A stretch of DNA of 64,000 nt, from the NCBI GenBank assembly GCA_009929735.1, contig RZZU01000008.1, positions 1 to 64,000 of the forward strand, written 5' to 3'. The position numbers were made by a program, and so were the translations under genes. This document shows, piece by piece, positions 18,680 through 27,663 of the stretch. Positions within the stretch are counted from its first letter, which is position 1. Each line of letters opens with the position of its first letter. The notes beneath the pieces were generated by a model. The model saw only the letters and a list, made by a program, of their open reading frames with translations. It was not told the origin of the DNA and made no database searches. This stretch comes from Clostridia bacterium (lineage in GTDB: Bacteria > Bacillota > Clostridia > Lachnospirales > Anaerotignaceae).

Positions 18680-20059
18680 ATGTTAGATCTGTTGATTATG
18701 TTAAGCAGATACCTGTTTATTTTTTATATTGGTTTGTTTTTATGGCAGGGCATTGTTTATATTGCATATGAACAGGGAGGCTATTTGGGCAGCCCTTATC
18801 ATGCCGTTTCCATCCAGCGGCGCCTTATTATTTTGATGCACATAACCGCCTTTTTGATACTGGCATATAATCGGGATACTCGAATTTATGATTGGAAAAC
18901 CGTATTGTTTGGCGCGGCAGGGTGTGTGTTTTTATTGGCAGCAATTCACTTTTTAGACAGATTTTATTATGAGGGGTGCCCGCTTATCTGGACGGGCACG
19001 TTGTTTTTAATGGATTTAAGCCTGATTATGCTGCAAAGGATTGAACCGGGCTTGGCGTACAAGCAACTGCTGTGGATGATTTTAGGGCTGGCAGGTATGC
19101 TGATGCTTCCTTTTTTCTTCCGCTTGATTCCACGCTTTGAGGTGTTTGAGTGGGTATATATTATTGCCTGCTTTGCATTATTGCTGTGCACGAAGATTTT
19201 TGGGGTGGAGCGACATGGCTCAACAAACTGGATGAGTATCGCAGGGTTTACCTTTCAACCATCGGAGTTGGTGAAGTTTTTATTTATATTTTACCTTGCC
19301 AGTGTTTTCCGCAAGCGGATTGAATGGAAAGAATTTATCATTACCGGTGTTCTCAGCGCAGCAGTTGTTATGCTTTTGGTTTTGCAAAAGGATTTGGGGA
19401 GTGCATTGATTTTCTTTATGACCTATATGGTTCTGCTGTATATTGGAACGGCAAATGAGTTTTTGTTCCTGTTGGGTATGGGGGCCGCAAGCTGTGCGGC
19501 TGCTGTGGCGTATAAAATTTTCTCCCACGTTCGGGTGCGTGTTGCGGCATGGCAAAATCCTTGGGCTGATATTGACAGCGGAGGATACCAAATCGTAAAC
19601 TCGCTCTTTGCAGTTACAACCTGGGGGTTTTTAGGCAGCGGTTTATCAAAAGGGATGCCGAAAAGCATTCCTGTTGTGGAGAGCGACTTTATCTTTGCGG
19701 CAATTTGTGAAGAATTTGGTACGTTGTTTGGTGCGGGGGTTATTTGTATTTTCATTATGCTTTTGTACAGGGGGATACGTATTGCCTTGGACTGCCGACG
19801 CAGGTACTATAGTATTTTGGCGATAGGTGTAATAACCATGCTGTGTTTGCAGGCATTTATCATTATTGGCGGTGTCATTAAGCTGATTCCGCTAACTGGT
19901 GTAACCCTTCCTTTTGTAAGCTATGGTGGCACGTCTGTTTTGGTCAGCCTGATGATGATGGGTCTTTTGCAATGGGTTTGCGTTTATTGTGAGCAGCACG
20001 GCATAGATGAGGAAGACCCTTCACTGCTGGAAACGGAGGGAGGACAGGATTATGAATAA
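18680..20059 (+). CDS. FtsW/RodA/SpoVE-family peptidoglycan glycosyltransferase
   Basis: A 459-residue polytopic SEDS protein with about ten to twelve membrane helices. Motifs include RHGSTNWMSIAGFTFQPSELVK, LQKDLGSALIFFMTYM and the C-terminal PLTGVTLPFVSYGGTSVL. SEDS proteins polymerise lipid II into glycan strands and pair with a class B penicillin-binding protein, which here is encoded by the next, overlapping gene. Whether it serves division or elongation is not decided by the sequence. It is possibly co-transcribed with the U32 peptidase. Confidence 0.93.
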   Translation: MLDLLIMLSRYLFIFYIGLFLWQGIVYIAYEQGGYLGSPYHAVSIQRRLIILMHITAFLILAYNRDTRIYDWKTVLFGAAGCVFLLAAIHFLDRFYYEGCPLIWTGTLFLMDLSLIMLQRIEPGLAYKQLLWMILGLAGMLMLPFFFRLIPRFEVFEWVYIIACFALLLCTKIFGVERHGSTNWMSIAGFTFQPSELVKFLFIFYLASVFRKRIEWKEFIITGVLSAAVVMLLVLQKDLGSALIFFMTYMVLLYIGTANEFLFLLGMGAASCAAAVAYKIFSHVRVRVAAWQNPWADIDSGGYQIVNSLFAVTTWGFLGSGLSKGMPKSIPVVESDFIFAAICEEFGTLFGAGVICIFIMLLYRGIRIALDCRRRYYSILAIGVITMLCLQAFIIIGGVIKLIPLTGVTLPFVSYGGTSVLVSLMMMGLLQWVCVYCEQHGIDEEDPSLLETEGGQDYE

Positions 20060-21458
20060 TATGAAAAGAAGCATTAGGCGTATTTTTTGGCTTCTGGTTC
20101 TCGCCTTTTTCCTTTTGCTGGGGTACTTAGGAAAGTTAGTTTTGGTGGATAGACATAGTATTTCTACCAACGCTTATAATACACGCTTGCGCTATGTGGA
20201 TGATTCTATCCGCAGGGGTGATATTATTGATTTAAATGGTGAGGTGCTTGCAACTAGCGTATTGCAAGAGGATGGAACATATGTAAGGAAGTATCCTCGT
20301 GCCCGTATGGCAGCCCATATTACAGGGTATAGCAGTGTTGGGAAAACAGGGATTGAAGCTGCTGAGAATTTTGAAATGATGACACTGCATAATGAGTTTT
20401 TTCAACGCTTGATGGCAGTCATTCAAGGAAAAGAATTGGTAGGGAACAGTGTTGTGGTAACGGTGGATATGGACATTCAAACGAAAGCAGGCAATTTGCT
20501 TGGGAATGCAAAAGGTGCGATTGTGGTCATGGAGCCGTCCACGGGGAGAATTCTTGCACTGCAGGGTTATCCTGATTTTGACCCCAATACCGTTTCTGCC
20601 AACTGGGATGCCTTGAAGGATGATGAGGACAGCCCTTTGGTGAACAGAGCGACCCAAGGCTTATATCCCCCTGGTTCTACCTTTAAATTGATTACTGCTT
20701 TGTCGGTCATGGAAAATATCAGAGATTGGCAAACCAGAACGATTGCATGTACAGGGGAAGTGGAATTTGAAAACAAGGTAATTCATTGCTATAACAATAA
20801 AGCACACGGAACCGTAGATTTAAAACAGGCATTGACGGTTTCGTGTAATAGCTATTTTGCACAAATGACGTCGGAAATCGGTTCGATTAAGCTGCGTGAG
20901 GTAATGGTAAGGGCTGGGATGGAAACGCCTTCTAAGTTTGAATTGGCTTACAGTCAAAGCAAGATTGGATTGGAAGCAGATGCGACCGAAAGTGAGTTGG
21001 TGGAAACTGCCATTGGACAAGGAAGAACGGCGGTGACGCCTTTGTATATGGCTATGCTAGCTTCGGCTGTTGCCAATGAAGGCATTATGATGCAGCCATA
21101 TATCGTTGACCATATCCAGTATAGTAACGGCAAAACAGGAAAGCAAACTGTGCCCAAAAAGCTTGCGGAAGTTTGCACAACACAAGAAGCATCCATACTG
21201 CGTGATATGATGGTTTCGGTTGTGGAAAACGGTACGGGTTCTGCCGCATCAGTCAATGGGGTAACGGTGGCAGGAAAAACAGGCACCGCAGAGAATGCGA
21301 CGGGGAATGACCATTCGTGGTTTGTAGGCTTTGCGCCGGCGGAGGATCCAAAGGTTGCGGTGGCTGTGGTAATCGAAAATGCCAACGCATACGGCAGTGC
21401 AACACCCATTGCAGGAAAGGTGATTCAAGAGGCACTTAACCAGCTGGAGAATGAATAA
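20052..21458 (+). CDS. Class B penicillin-binding protein (transpeptidase), SEDS partner
   Basis: 468 residues: a short cytoplasmic tail, a single membrane anchor (residues ~10-30, IFWLLVLAFFLLLGYLG), then a dimerisation part and a transpeptidase domain. All three catalytic motifs are present: SxxK in YPPGSTFKLI, SxN in SCNSYF and KTG in AGKTGTAEN. It cross-links peptidoglycan outside the membrane. At 468 aa it is short for the class, with a compact N-terminal domain (PbpA-like). ATG 20052 overlaps the end of the FtsW-like gene by 8 bases, implying coupled expression. Confidence 0.93.
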   Translation: MNNMKRSIRRIFWLLVLAFFLLLGYLGKLVLVDRHSISTNAYNTRLRYVDDSIRRGDIIDLNGEVLATSVLQEDGTYVRKYPRARMAAHITGYSSVGKTGIEAAENFEMMTLHNEFFQRLMAVIQGKELVGNSVVVTVDMDIQTKAGNLLGNAKGAIVVMEPSTGRILALQGYPDFDPNTVSANWDALKDDEDSPLVNRATQGLYPPGSTFKLITALSVMENIRDWQTRTIACTGEVEFENKVIHCYNNKAHGTVDLKQALTVSCNSYFAQMTSEIGSIKLREVMVRAGMETPSKFELAYSQSKIGLEADATESELVETAIGQGRTAVTPLYMAMLASAVANEGIMMQPYIVDHIQYSNGKTGKQTVPKKLAEVCTTQEASILRDMMVSVVENGTGSAASVNGVTVAGKTGTAENATGNDHSWFVGFAPAEDPKVAVAVVIENANAYGSATPIAGKVIQEALNQLENE

Positions 21459-22276
21459 ACCATGATTTTTTTGATAATTATGCCAGAATGGATCGATGAA
21501 AATGTTGATTTTTATGTGGAATTTTTATAGACGAATTGCCGATAAAATACTATTTTGTACTTGAATAGAAACAAAAACCATTTATTGGGGGAGTTTCTCA
21601 GACAAAGCGGTTTTTCACGAGGAAAGGCCGCTGTATTTATGAATCTTTTTATATAAAACGTTAAATATGAACACAAGCTATGCGTTGGAACAAGGAGTTT
21701 TTTGCATAATTTTTAACAAAAATCAGAAAAAGTAAAGAACGACAGAGAAACAGAAAGAGTATTTACTGCCCTTGGTGTTTATCAGCAAGAATAATAATAA
21801 GGCGTTTTCTTGAAGGAAAAAATTGTTTAACAAAGTGAAATTGATCAAAAAGGAAATGTTTATGAAGGAAAATGAGGTTTAATCGACTAAAAAAGACGAT
21901 TAATATCTGTAATATTTGTTAAAATAAAAGAAATTCATGAAATGATTTTTTTTTCAAACTGAAAACACCAGATTTTTTAAAAATAATAATAAATTTTTAA
22001 CAATTTAGGTTGCAATGAAAAATTAATAGTGTTATAATCAAGACGATAACAGGAAGATTCATGCAATAAGTTTTAAGAACTATTCCATAATAAATTCAGC
22101 TTATATTCTGCAATTAGTTTCGGATATAGGTTTTTTCTGTTGTCATTTCGAATAGCCTTTGCATATAAAGGTATTCTTAGAATGAATAAAGAGGCACTTT
22201 TTACATTAAAAAGCCGAAATCTCCGAGTGTTTTTTTTCGAGATAAATACAGATAGAAGTACAAAGGAGGACAAAAG
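21459..22276 (+). promoter_or_regulatory. Long intergenic region with the promoter of the acrylate-pathway operon
   Basis: 818 bases without a credible gene, mostly AT-rich. A small AGCGG/CCGCT hairpin near 21605-21634 may end the PBP transcript. The clear element is TTGCAA at 22010-22015 with TATAAT at 22033-22038, 17 bases apart. The transcript would carry a leader of about 230 nt before the activator gene. The leader holds short inverted repeats (CTTTTT/AAAAAG near 22196-22213 and ATCTC/GAGAT near 22219-22243, the latter enclosing T8). Their significance is unclear; no known riboswitch is recognised. Confidence 0.6.
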
Positions 22277-23056
22277 ATGTATACATTGGGCATTGATGTT
22301 GGCTCCGCTTCTTCAAAGGCAGTAATTATGAAGGACGGAAAAGACATTGTAGCTGCTGAGGTTGTTCAGGTCGGAACAGGCTCTACGGGTCCTCAGAGGG
22401 CTCTTGAGATGGCTTACAAGGTAAGCGGACTGACAAAAGAGGATATCTCTTATACAGTCGCAACCGGGTATGGCAGATTTGCTTTCACTGGTGCTGATAA
22501 GCAAGTTAGTGAAATCAGCTGTCATGCAAAAGGAATTTATTTTTTGGTACCCACTGCACGCACTATCATTGACATTGGAGGACAGGATGCAAAAGCAATC
22601 CGTCTGGATGACAAGGGTGGTATCAAGCAGTTTTTTATGAACGATAAATGTGCGGCAGGTACAGGGCGTTTCCTGGAGGTAATGGCAAGAGTACTGGAAA
22701 CGACTCTGGATAAAATGGCTGAATTGGATGAATTGGCTACAGATACTGCACCAATTAGCAGTACGTGTACAGTATTTGCCGAATCTGAGGTTATCTCTCA
22801 GTTATCCAACGGCGTAAGTAGAAATAACATCATTAAAGGTGTTCACCTTTCAGTTGCCAGCAGAGCTTGCGGTTTGGCTTACAGAGGCGGCTTGGAAAAA
22901 GACGTTGTAATGACAGGCGGCGTTGCAAAAAACGCAGGTGTAGTAAGAGCGGTAGCTGGTGTATTGAAAACAGACGTAATTGTGGCACCAAATCCACAAA
23001 CGACAGGCGCGCTGGGTGCGGCGTTGTTCGCATATGAAGCGGCACAAAAAAAATAA
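22277..23056 (+). CDS. lcdC: 2-hydroxyacyl-CoA dehydratase activator (LcdC/HgdC type)
   Basis: A 259-residue ATPase of the ASKHA fold. As a homodimer it holds one [4Fe-4S] cluster between subunits and uses ATP to fire a single low-potential electron into the dehydratase. GIDVGSASSKAVI is the phosphate-binding loop. The two cluster cysteines are visible as Cys125 (NDKCAAGTGRFLEVMA) and Cys164 (SSTCTVFAESEVIS), close to the positions in the characterised Acidaminococcus HgdC. VMTGGVAKN is typical of the C-terminal half. ATG 22277 follows AAAGGAGG. It is first in an operon with the two dehydratase subunits and Pct; the specific lactoyl-CoA assignment comes from that context. Confidence 0.92.
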   Translation: MYTLGIDVGSASSKAVIMKDGKDIVAAEVVQVGTGSTGPQRALEMAYKVSGLTKEDISYTVATGYGRFAFTGADKQVSEISCHAKGIYFLVPTARTIIDIGGQDAKAIRLDDKGGIKQFFMNDKCAAGTGRFLEVMARVLETTLDKMAELDELATDTAPISSTCTVFAESEVISQLSNGVSRNNIIKGVHLSVASRACGLAYRGGLEKDVVMTGGVAKNAGVVRAVAGVLKTDVIVAPNPQTTGALGAALFAYEAAQKK

Positions 23057-23071
23057 GAAAGAGGGATTAGA

Positions 23072-24340
23072 ATGAGTTTAACACAAGGCATGAAAGCAAA
23101 ACAATTGTTAGCCTACTTTCAGAACAAGGCTGATCAGGACGCAAGAGAAGCAAAAGCAAGAGGCGATCTTGTTTGTTGGTCTGCTTCCGTAGCTCCTCCA
23201 GAATTCTGCGTAACAATGGGTATTGCAATGATTTATCCTGAAACCCATGCAGCAGGTATCGGCGCAAGAAAAGGCGCAATGGATATGTTGGAAGTTGCAG
23301 ACAGAAAAGGCTACAACATTGACTGCTGTTCTTACGGCAGAGTAAACATGGGTTACATGGAATGCCTGAAGGAAGCTGCAATTACAGGTGTAAAACCTGA
23401 AGTATTGGTTAACTCTCCTGCAGCAGAAGTTCCTCTGCCTGATATGGTAATTACATGTAATAACATCTGTAATACATTGTTGAAATGGTACGAAAATCTT
23501 GCAGCGGAGCTGGACATCCCTTGCATCGTTATCGATGTTCCTTTCAACCACACAATGCCTATTCCTGAATATGCAAAGGCTTATATTGCTGATCAGTTCA
23601 GAAATGCTATTTCTCAGCTGGAAGTTATCTGTGGCAGATCTTTTGACTGGAAGAAATTCAAAGAAGTTAAAGATCAGACACAGCGTTCCGTATATCACTG
23701 GAACAGAATCGCAGCTATGTCACAGTACAAACCTTCTCCTTTGAATGGTTTCGATCTGTTCAACTACATGGCTTTGATCGTTGCTTGCCGTTCTTTAGAT
23801 TATGCAGAAATCACATTCAAAGCATTTGCTGATGAATTGGAAGAAAACCTCAAGGCTGGTATCTACGCATTTAAGGGCGCAGAAAAAACACGTTTCCAGT
23901 GGGAAGGTATTGCTGTATGGCCTCACTTGGGTCACACATTCAAGTCCATGAAGGGTCTTGGCTCTATCATGACAGGTACAGCTTACCCCGCATTGTGGGA
24001 TTTGCATTATGATGCAGATGATGAATCTATGCACTCTATGGCTGAAGCGTACACAAGAATTTATATCAACACTTGCTTACAAAACAAGGCTGATGTACTT
24101 ATGAGCATCATGGAAAAAGGTCAAGTTGACGGTGCAGTTTACCACCTGAACAGAAGCTGCAAGCTGATGAGCTTTTTGAACGTTGAAACAGCTGAACTCA
24201 TTAAAGAAAAGAACGGTTTACCTTACGTAAGCTTCGACGGCGACCAGACAGATCCTCGAGTATTCTCTCCCGCACAGTTCGATACACGTGTTCAGGCTCT
24301 GGTTGAAATGATGGAAGCCAACATGGCAGCAGCAGAATAA
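23072..24340 (+). CDS. lcdA: Lactoyl-CoA dehydratase, alpha (large) subunit
   Basis: 422 residues of the HgdA/FldB-type 2-hydroxyacyl-CoA dehydratase family, about the 48 kDa expected for the C. propionicum large subunit. SVAPPEFCVTMGIAMIYPETHAAG-like and NIDCCSYGRVNMGYM provide cysteines likely to bind a [4Fe-4S] cluster. With the beta subunit and the activator it removes water from (R)-lactoyl-CoA through a ketyl radical to give acryloyl-CoA. ATG 23072 follows AGAGGGATTAG, 15 bases after lcdC. Related dehydratases act on 2-hydroxyglutaryl-, isocaproyl- or phenyllactyl-CoA; the lactoyl assignment rests on the linked Pct. Confidence 0.88.
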   Translation: MSLTQGMKAKQLLAYFQNKADQDAREAKARGDLVCWSASVAPPEFCVTMGIAMIYPETHAAGIGARKGAMDMLEVADRKGYNIDCCSYGRVNMGYMECLKEAAITGVKPEVLVNSPAAEVPLPDMVITCNNICNTLLKWYENLAAELDIPCIVIDVPFNHTMPIPEYAKAYIADQFRNAISQLEVICGRSFDWKKFKEVKDQTQRSVYHWNRIAAMSQYKPSPLNGFDLFNYMALIVACRSLDYAEITFKAFADELEENLKAGIYAFKGAEKTRFQWEGIAVWPHLGHTFKSMKGLGSIMTGTAYPALWDLHYDADDESMHSMAEAYTRIYINTCLQNKADVLMSIMEKGQVDGAVYHLNRSCKLMSFLNVETAELIKEKNGLPYVSFDGDQTDPRVFSPAQFDTRVQALVEMMEANMAAAE

Positions 24341-24355
24341 AAGGAGGAGAAAACG

Positions 24356-25480
24356 ATGAGTAAAGTAGAAGCTATTTTATCCCAATTAAAAGACATTGCG
24401 GCAAATCCTAAAAAAGCAATGGATGATTATAAAGCTGAAACAGGTAAGGGCGCTGTAGGTATTATGCCTATTTATGCTCCTGAAGAAATGATACATGCAA
24501 CAGGCTACCTGCCTATGGGCATCTGGGGTGCACAGGGCAAATCAATTTCTAAGGCTCGTACTTATCTTCCTGCATTTGCTTGTTCAATTATGCAGCAGGT
24601 TATGGAACTGCAGTGCGAAGGCGCTTATGATGACCTTGCAGCTGTATTGTTCTCCGTACCTTGTGATACATTAAAATGCTTGAGCCAGAAGTGGAAAGGC
24701 ACATCCCCTGTAATTGTATTTACACATCCTCAGAACAGAGGCTTGGAAGCTGCCAACAAATTCTTGGTTACAGAATACGAATTAATCAAACAGCAGTTGG
24801 AAGCTACATTGAATGTAAAAATTACAAATGTTGCTCTTGAAAACTCTATCGCAATTTACAACGAAAACAAAGCAGTTATGCGTGAATTTGTAAAAGTTGC
24901 AGCAGAATATCCTCAGGTTATTGATGCTGTAAGCCGTCATGCTGTATTCAAAGCAAGACAGTTCATGCTGAAGGAAAAACACACCGAACTTGTGAAAGCA
25001 CTTATTGCTGAAGTAAAGGCTATGCCTGTTCAGCCTTGGGATGGCAAGAAGGTTGTTGTTACAGGTATCTTACTTGAGCCCAACGAATTGCTTGAAATCT
25101 TCAACGAATTCAAAATTGCTATCGTTGATGACGATTTAGCACAGGAATCCAGACAGATTCGTGTTGATGTTGTTGATGGCGAAGAAGGTCCTCTTTACAG
25201 AATGGCTAAAGTATGGCAGCAAATGTTTGGTTGCTCCGTTGCTACTGATACAAAGAAAAGCCGTGGCAAGATGCTGATCAACAAAACAATTCAGACAGGC
25301 GCAGATGCTATTATCGTAGCGATGATGAAATTCTGTGATCCTGAAGAATGGGATTACCCTGTAATGTACAGAGAATTCGAAGAAAAAGGCATCAAGAGCC
25401 TTATGATCGAAGTTGACCAGGAAGTTTCTTCCTTCGAACAAGTTAAAACAAGATTGCAGTCCTTCGTAGAAATGCTGTAA
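24356..25480 (+). CDS. lcdB: Lactoyl-CoA dehydratase, beta (small) subunit
   Basis: 374 residues, matching the ~41-42 kDa small subunit. It belongs to the same dehydratase family: MPIYAPEEMIHATGYLPMGIWGAQG-type N-terminus, SKARTYLPAFACSIMQQVMEL, and FSVPCDTLKCLSQKW provide likely cluster cysteines. It forms the catalytic heterodimer with LcdA. The gene follows lcdA by 15 bases with AAAGGAGGAG as ribosome binding site. A 110-base gap with no terminator separates it from pct. Confidence 0.88.
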   Translation: MSKVEAILSQLKDIAANPKKAMDDYKAETGKGAVGIMPIYAPEEMIHATGYLPMGIWGAQGKSISKARTYLPAFACSIMQQVMELQCEGAYDDLAAVLFSVPCDTLKCLSQKWKGTSPVIVFTHPQNRGLEAANKFLVTEYELIKQQLEATLNVKITNVALENSIAIYNENKAVMREFVKVAAEYPQVIDAVSRHAVFKARQFMLKEKHTELVKALIAEVKAMPVQPWDGKKVVVTGILLEPNELLEIFNEFKIAIVDDDLAQESRQIRVDVVDGEEGPLYRMAKVWQQMFGCSVATDTKKSRGKMLINKTIQTGADAIIVAMMKFCDPEEWDYPVMYREFEEKGIKSLMIEVDQEVSSFEQVKTRLQSFVEML

Positions 25481-25590
25481 TTTGAACTAAACGATTGTTG
25501 CAAAACTTTACACTGGGGCGGGTAACTGCTCCAGTGTATTGTAGTAGGCAAAAAATAAAAAACAGATTAGGATTTAGGAGGATTTTCGAA

Positions 25591-27165
25591 ATGAGAAAAG
25601 TTCCCATAATTACCGCCGATGAAGCTGCAAAGCTCATCAAGAATGGTGATACAGTTACAACAAGTGGTTTCGTGGCAAGTTCTATTCCTGAAGCACTTGA
25701 TAAGGCTGTAGAAAAAAGATTCCTTGAAACAGGTGAACCCAATAATATCACATATGTATATTGCGGTTCTCAGGGTAACAAAGATGGACGTGGCGCAGAG
25801 CACTTCGCTCATGAAGGGCTTTTAAAACGCTACATCGCAGGTCACTGGGCTACGGTTCCCGCATTGGCTAAAATGGCATTGGAAAACAAAATGGAAGCAT
25901 ACAATGTTTCCCAGGGTGCACTTTGCCACCTTTTTAGAGATATCGCTTCACATAAGCCCGGTACTTTTACAAAAGTAGGCTTGGGTACTTTTATTGATCC
26001 CAGAAACGGCGGGGGTAAGGTAAACAGTATTACAACAGAAGATATTATTGAATTGGTAAATATCAAAGGTCAGGATTATTTGTTCTACCCTGCTTTTCCT
26101 ATTCATGTGGCTCTTATTCGTGGTACTTACGCGGATGAAAGTGGAAATATTACGTTTGAGAAAGAAGTTGCACCCCTGGAAGGAACTTCTGTTTGCCAGG
26201 CTGTTAAAAACAGTGGCGGTATTGTTGTTGTTCAGGTTGAAAAAGTTGTAAAAGCAGGTACTTTGGATCCTAGATTGGTTAAGGTTCCGGGAATTTATGT
26301 TGACTATGTTGTTGTTGCTGATGCTGCTGATCATCAACAATCTTTAGATTGTGAATATGATCCAGCGTTATCAGGCGAACATAGAAGACCTGAAGTTGTA
26401 GGGGAGCCACTTCCTTTAAGTGCAAAAAAAGTTATTGGTCGTCGTGGTGCGATTGAATTAGAAAAAGACGTTGCTGTAAATTTAGGTGTTGGTGCGCCTG
26501 AATATGTAGCAAGTGTTGCCGATGAAGAAGGTATCGTTGACTTTATGACATTAACTGCTGAAAGTGGTGCGATTGGTGGCGTTCCGGCTGGTGGCGTTCG
26601 CTTTGGTGCTTCTTATAATGCTGATGCGCTTATTGATCAAGGTTATCAATTTGATTATTACGATGGTGGCGGTTTGGATCTTTGCTACCTTGGCCTTGCA
26701 GAATGTGATCCAAGAGGTAACATCAATGTTTCCAGATTTGGCCCTCGTATTGCTGGTTGCGGTGGTTTCATCAATATTACGCAAAATACACCTAAGGTTT
26801 TCTTCTGCGGTACTTTCACAGCTGGTGGTTTGAAAGTTAAGATAGAAGGTGGCAAGGTTATCATTGCGCAGGAAGGCAAGCAGAAAAAATTTATTAAAGC
26901 TGTTGAACAGATTACTTTTAATGGCGACGTTGCTCTTACAAACAAACAGCAGGTAACTTATATTACAGAAAGATGCGTATTCTTCCTGAAAGAAGACGGT
27001 ATGCATTTGGCTGAAATTGCACCTGGTATTGACTTGCAAACACAAATTCTTGATGTTATGGAATTTGTGCCTATCATTGATAGAGATGCAAACGGCGAAA
27101 TCAAATTGATGGATGCTGCTTTGTTTGCAGAAGGTTTGATGGGTCTGAAGGAAATGAAGGCTTAA
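25591..27165 (+). CDS. pct: Propionate CoA-transferase
   Basis: Class I CoA-transferase that moves CoA between propionyl-CoA or acetyl-CoA and (R)-lactate, feeding the dehydratase and releasing propionate. The protein is 524 aa from ATG 25591 (RBS TAGGAGG), the same length as the C. propionicum enzyme, and its sequence appears nearly identical in the parts I can recall. The catalytic glutamate is Glu324 in LTAESGAIGG, the residue number known for that enzyme. EGLLKRYIAGHWATVP and GVGAPEYVASVADEEG are other family segments. A longer in-frame start at 25495 is rejected because it has no RBS. Strong terminator downstream. Confidence 0.95.
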   Translation: MRKVPIITADEAAKLIKNGDTVTTSGFVASSIPEALDKAVEKRFLETGEPNNITYVYCGSQGNKDGRGAEHFAHEGLLKRYIAGHWATVPALAKMALENKMEAYNVSQGALCHLFRDIASHKPGTFTKVGLGTFIDPRNGGGKVNSITTEDIIELVNIKGQDYLFYPAFPIHVALIRGTYADESGNITFEKEVAPLEGTSVCQAVKNSGGIVVVQVEKVVKAGTLDPRLVKVPGIYVDYVVVADAADHQQSLDCEYDPALSGEHRRPEVVGEPLPLSAKKVIGRRGAIELEKDVAVNLGVGAPEYVASVADEEGIVDFMTLTAESGAIGGVPAGGVRFGASYNADALIDQGYQFDYYDGGGLDLCYLGLAECDPRGNINVSRFGPRIAGCGGFINITQNTPKVFFCGTFTAGGLKVKIEGGKVIIAQEGKQKKFIKAVEQITFNGDVALTNKQQVTYITERCVFFLKEDGMHLAEIAPGIDLQTQILDVMEFVPIIDRDANGEIKLMDAALFAEGLMGLKEMKA

Positions 27166-27189
27166 TTTTTATTCAATAGAAAACAAACG

Positions 27190-27226
27190 AACCCCCCTGT
27201 ATTTCGATAGAATGCAGGGGGGTTTT
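27190..27226 (+). terminator. Terminator of the lcd-pct operon
   Basis: AACCCCCCTG pairs with a CAGGGGGGTT arm around a 13-base loop; TTTT follows. Strong GC stem. Confidence 0.88.
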
Positions 27227-27663
27227 GTATGCAAAAAAACATGAAGAATATGCAGTGGAGAAGAAAAACGTCTTGGTATTATATGGAAACAAAGGGGAAA
27301 GAGAGAAAGTACCCTGCAATAATGTTGGAATTCCAAGGAATTGTCATAATATGAGAAAAATGGCTAAAGATAAATATTTTTGCGTTTTTTTGATAATATG
27401 GTATAATAATCATAGTTTTTTCAAAAGCCTTGCATGAACAGAAATTCTAAATGTCCGTTTTTGACGGTGTTTTTACAAAGTCATATGTCAGTTATTTTTT
27501 TGGAATATTATGCTAGGATTCTGCAAAGAATATGGTTCATATTGTGTAGCTAATCAAAAGAAGCCAGGTGAAAACCTGTTTTGGGTGATTAACTGTTACT
27601 TTGATTGCAATGAAAAAACCGAAAGATGTTTGAAAATAAAAGAAAGACAGAAAGGATGATAAT
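27227..27663 (+). promoter_or_regulatory. Intergenic region with likely promoter of the SLH/CAP gene
   Basis: TTGCGT at 27380-27385 and TATAAT at 27402-27407 with a 16-base spacer, giving a leader of about 250 nt. The leader shows a small CAGG/CCTG hairpin near 27566-27580 but no riboswitch that I recognise. No credible gene within. Confidence 0.45.

Noticed and set aside
21841..22270. CRISPR-like or other repeat array in the AT-rich region before lcdC
   Set aside because: Repeated AT-rich words are not regularly spaced and lack a conserved repeat of 25-40 bases; no array is present in the window.
22850..23091. Several minus-strand frames overlapping the end of the activator gene
   Set aside because: Short, mutually overlapping, no start signals; shadows of lcdC/lcdA.
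26551..27045. Minus-strand open frame inside pct
   Set aside because: Antisense shadow of a highly conserved enzyme; Asn/Ser/Thr-rich translation and no ribosome binding site.
27225..27437. 70-codon plus-strand frame after the pct terminator
   Set aside because: It begins inside the terminator T-run, lacks a ribosome binding site, and overlaps a likely promoter; no recognisable protein pattern.
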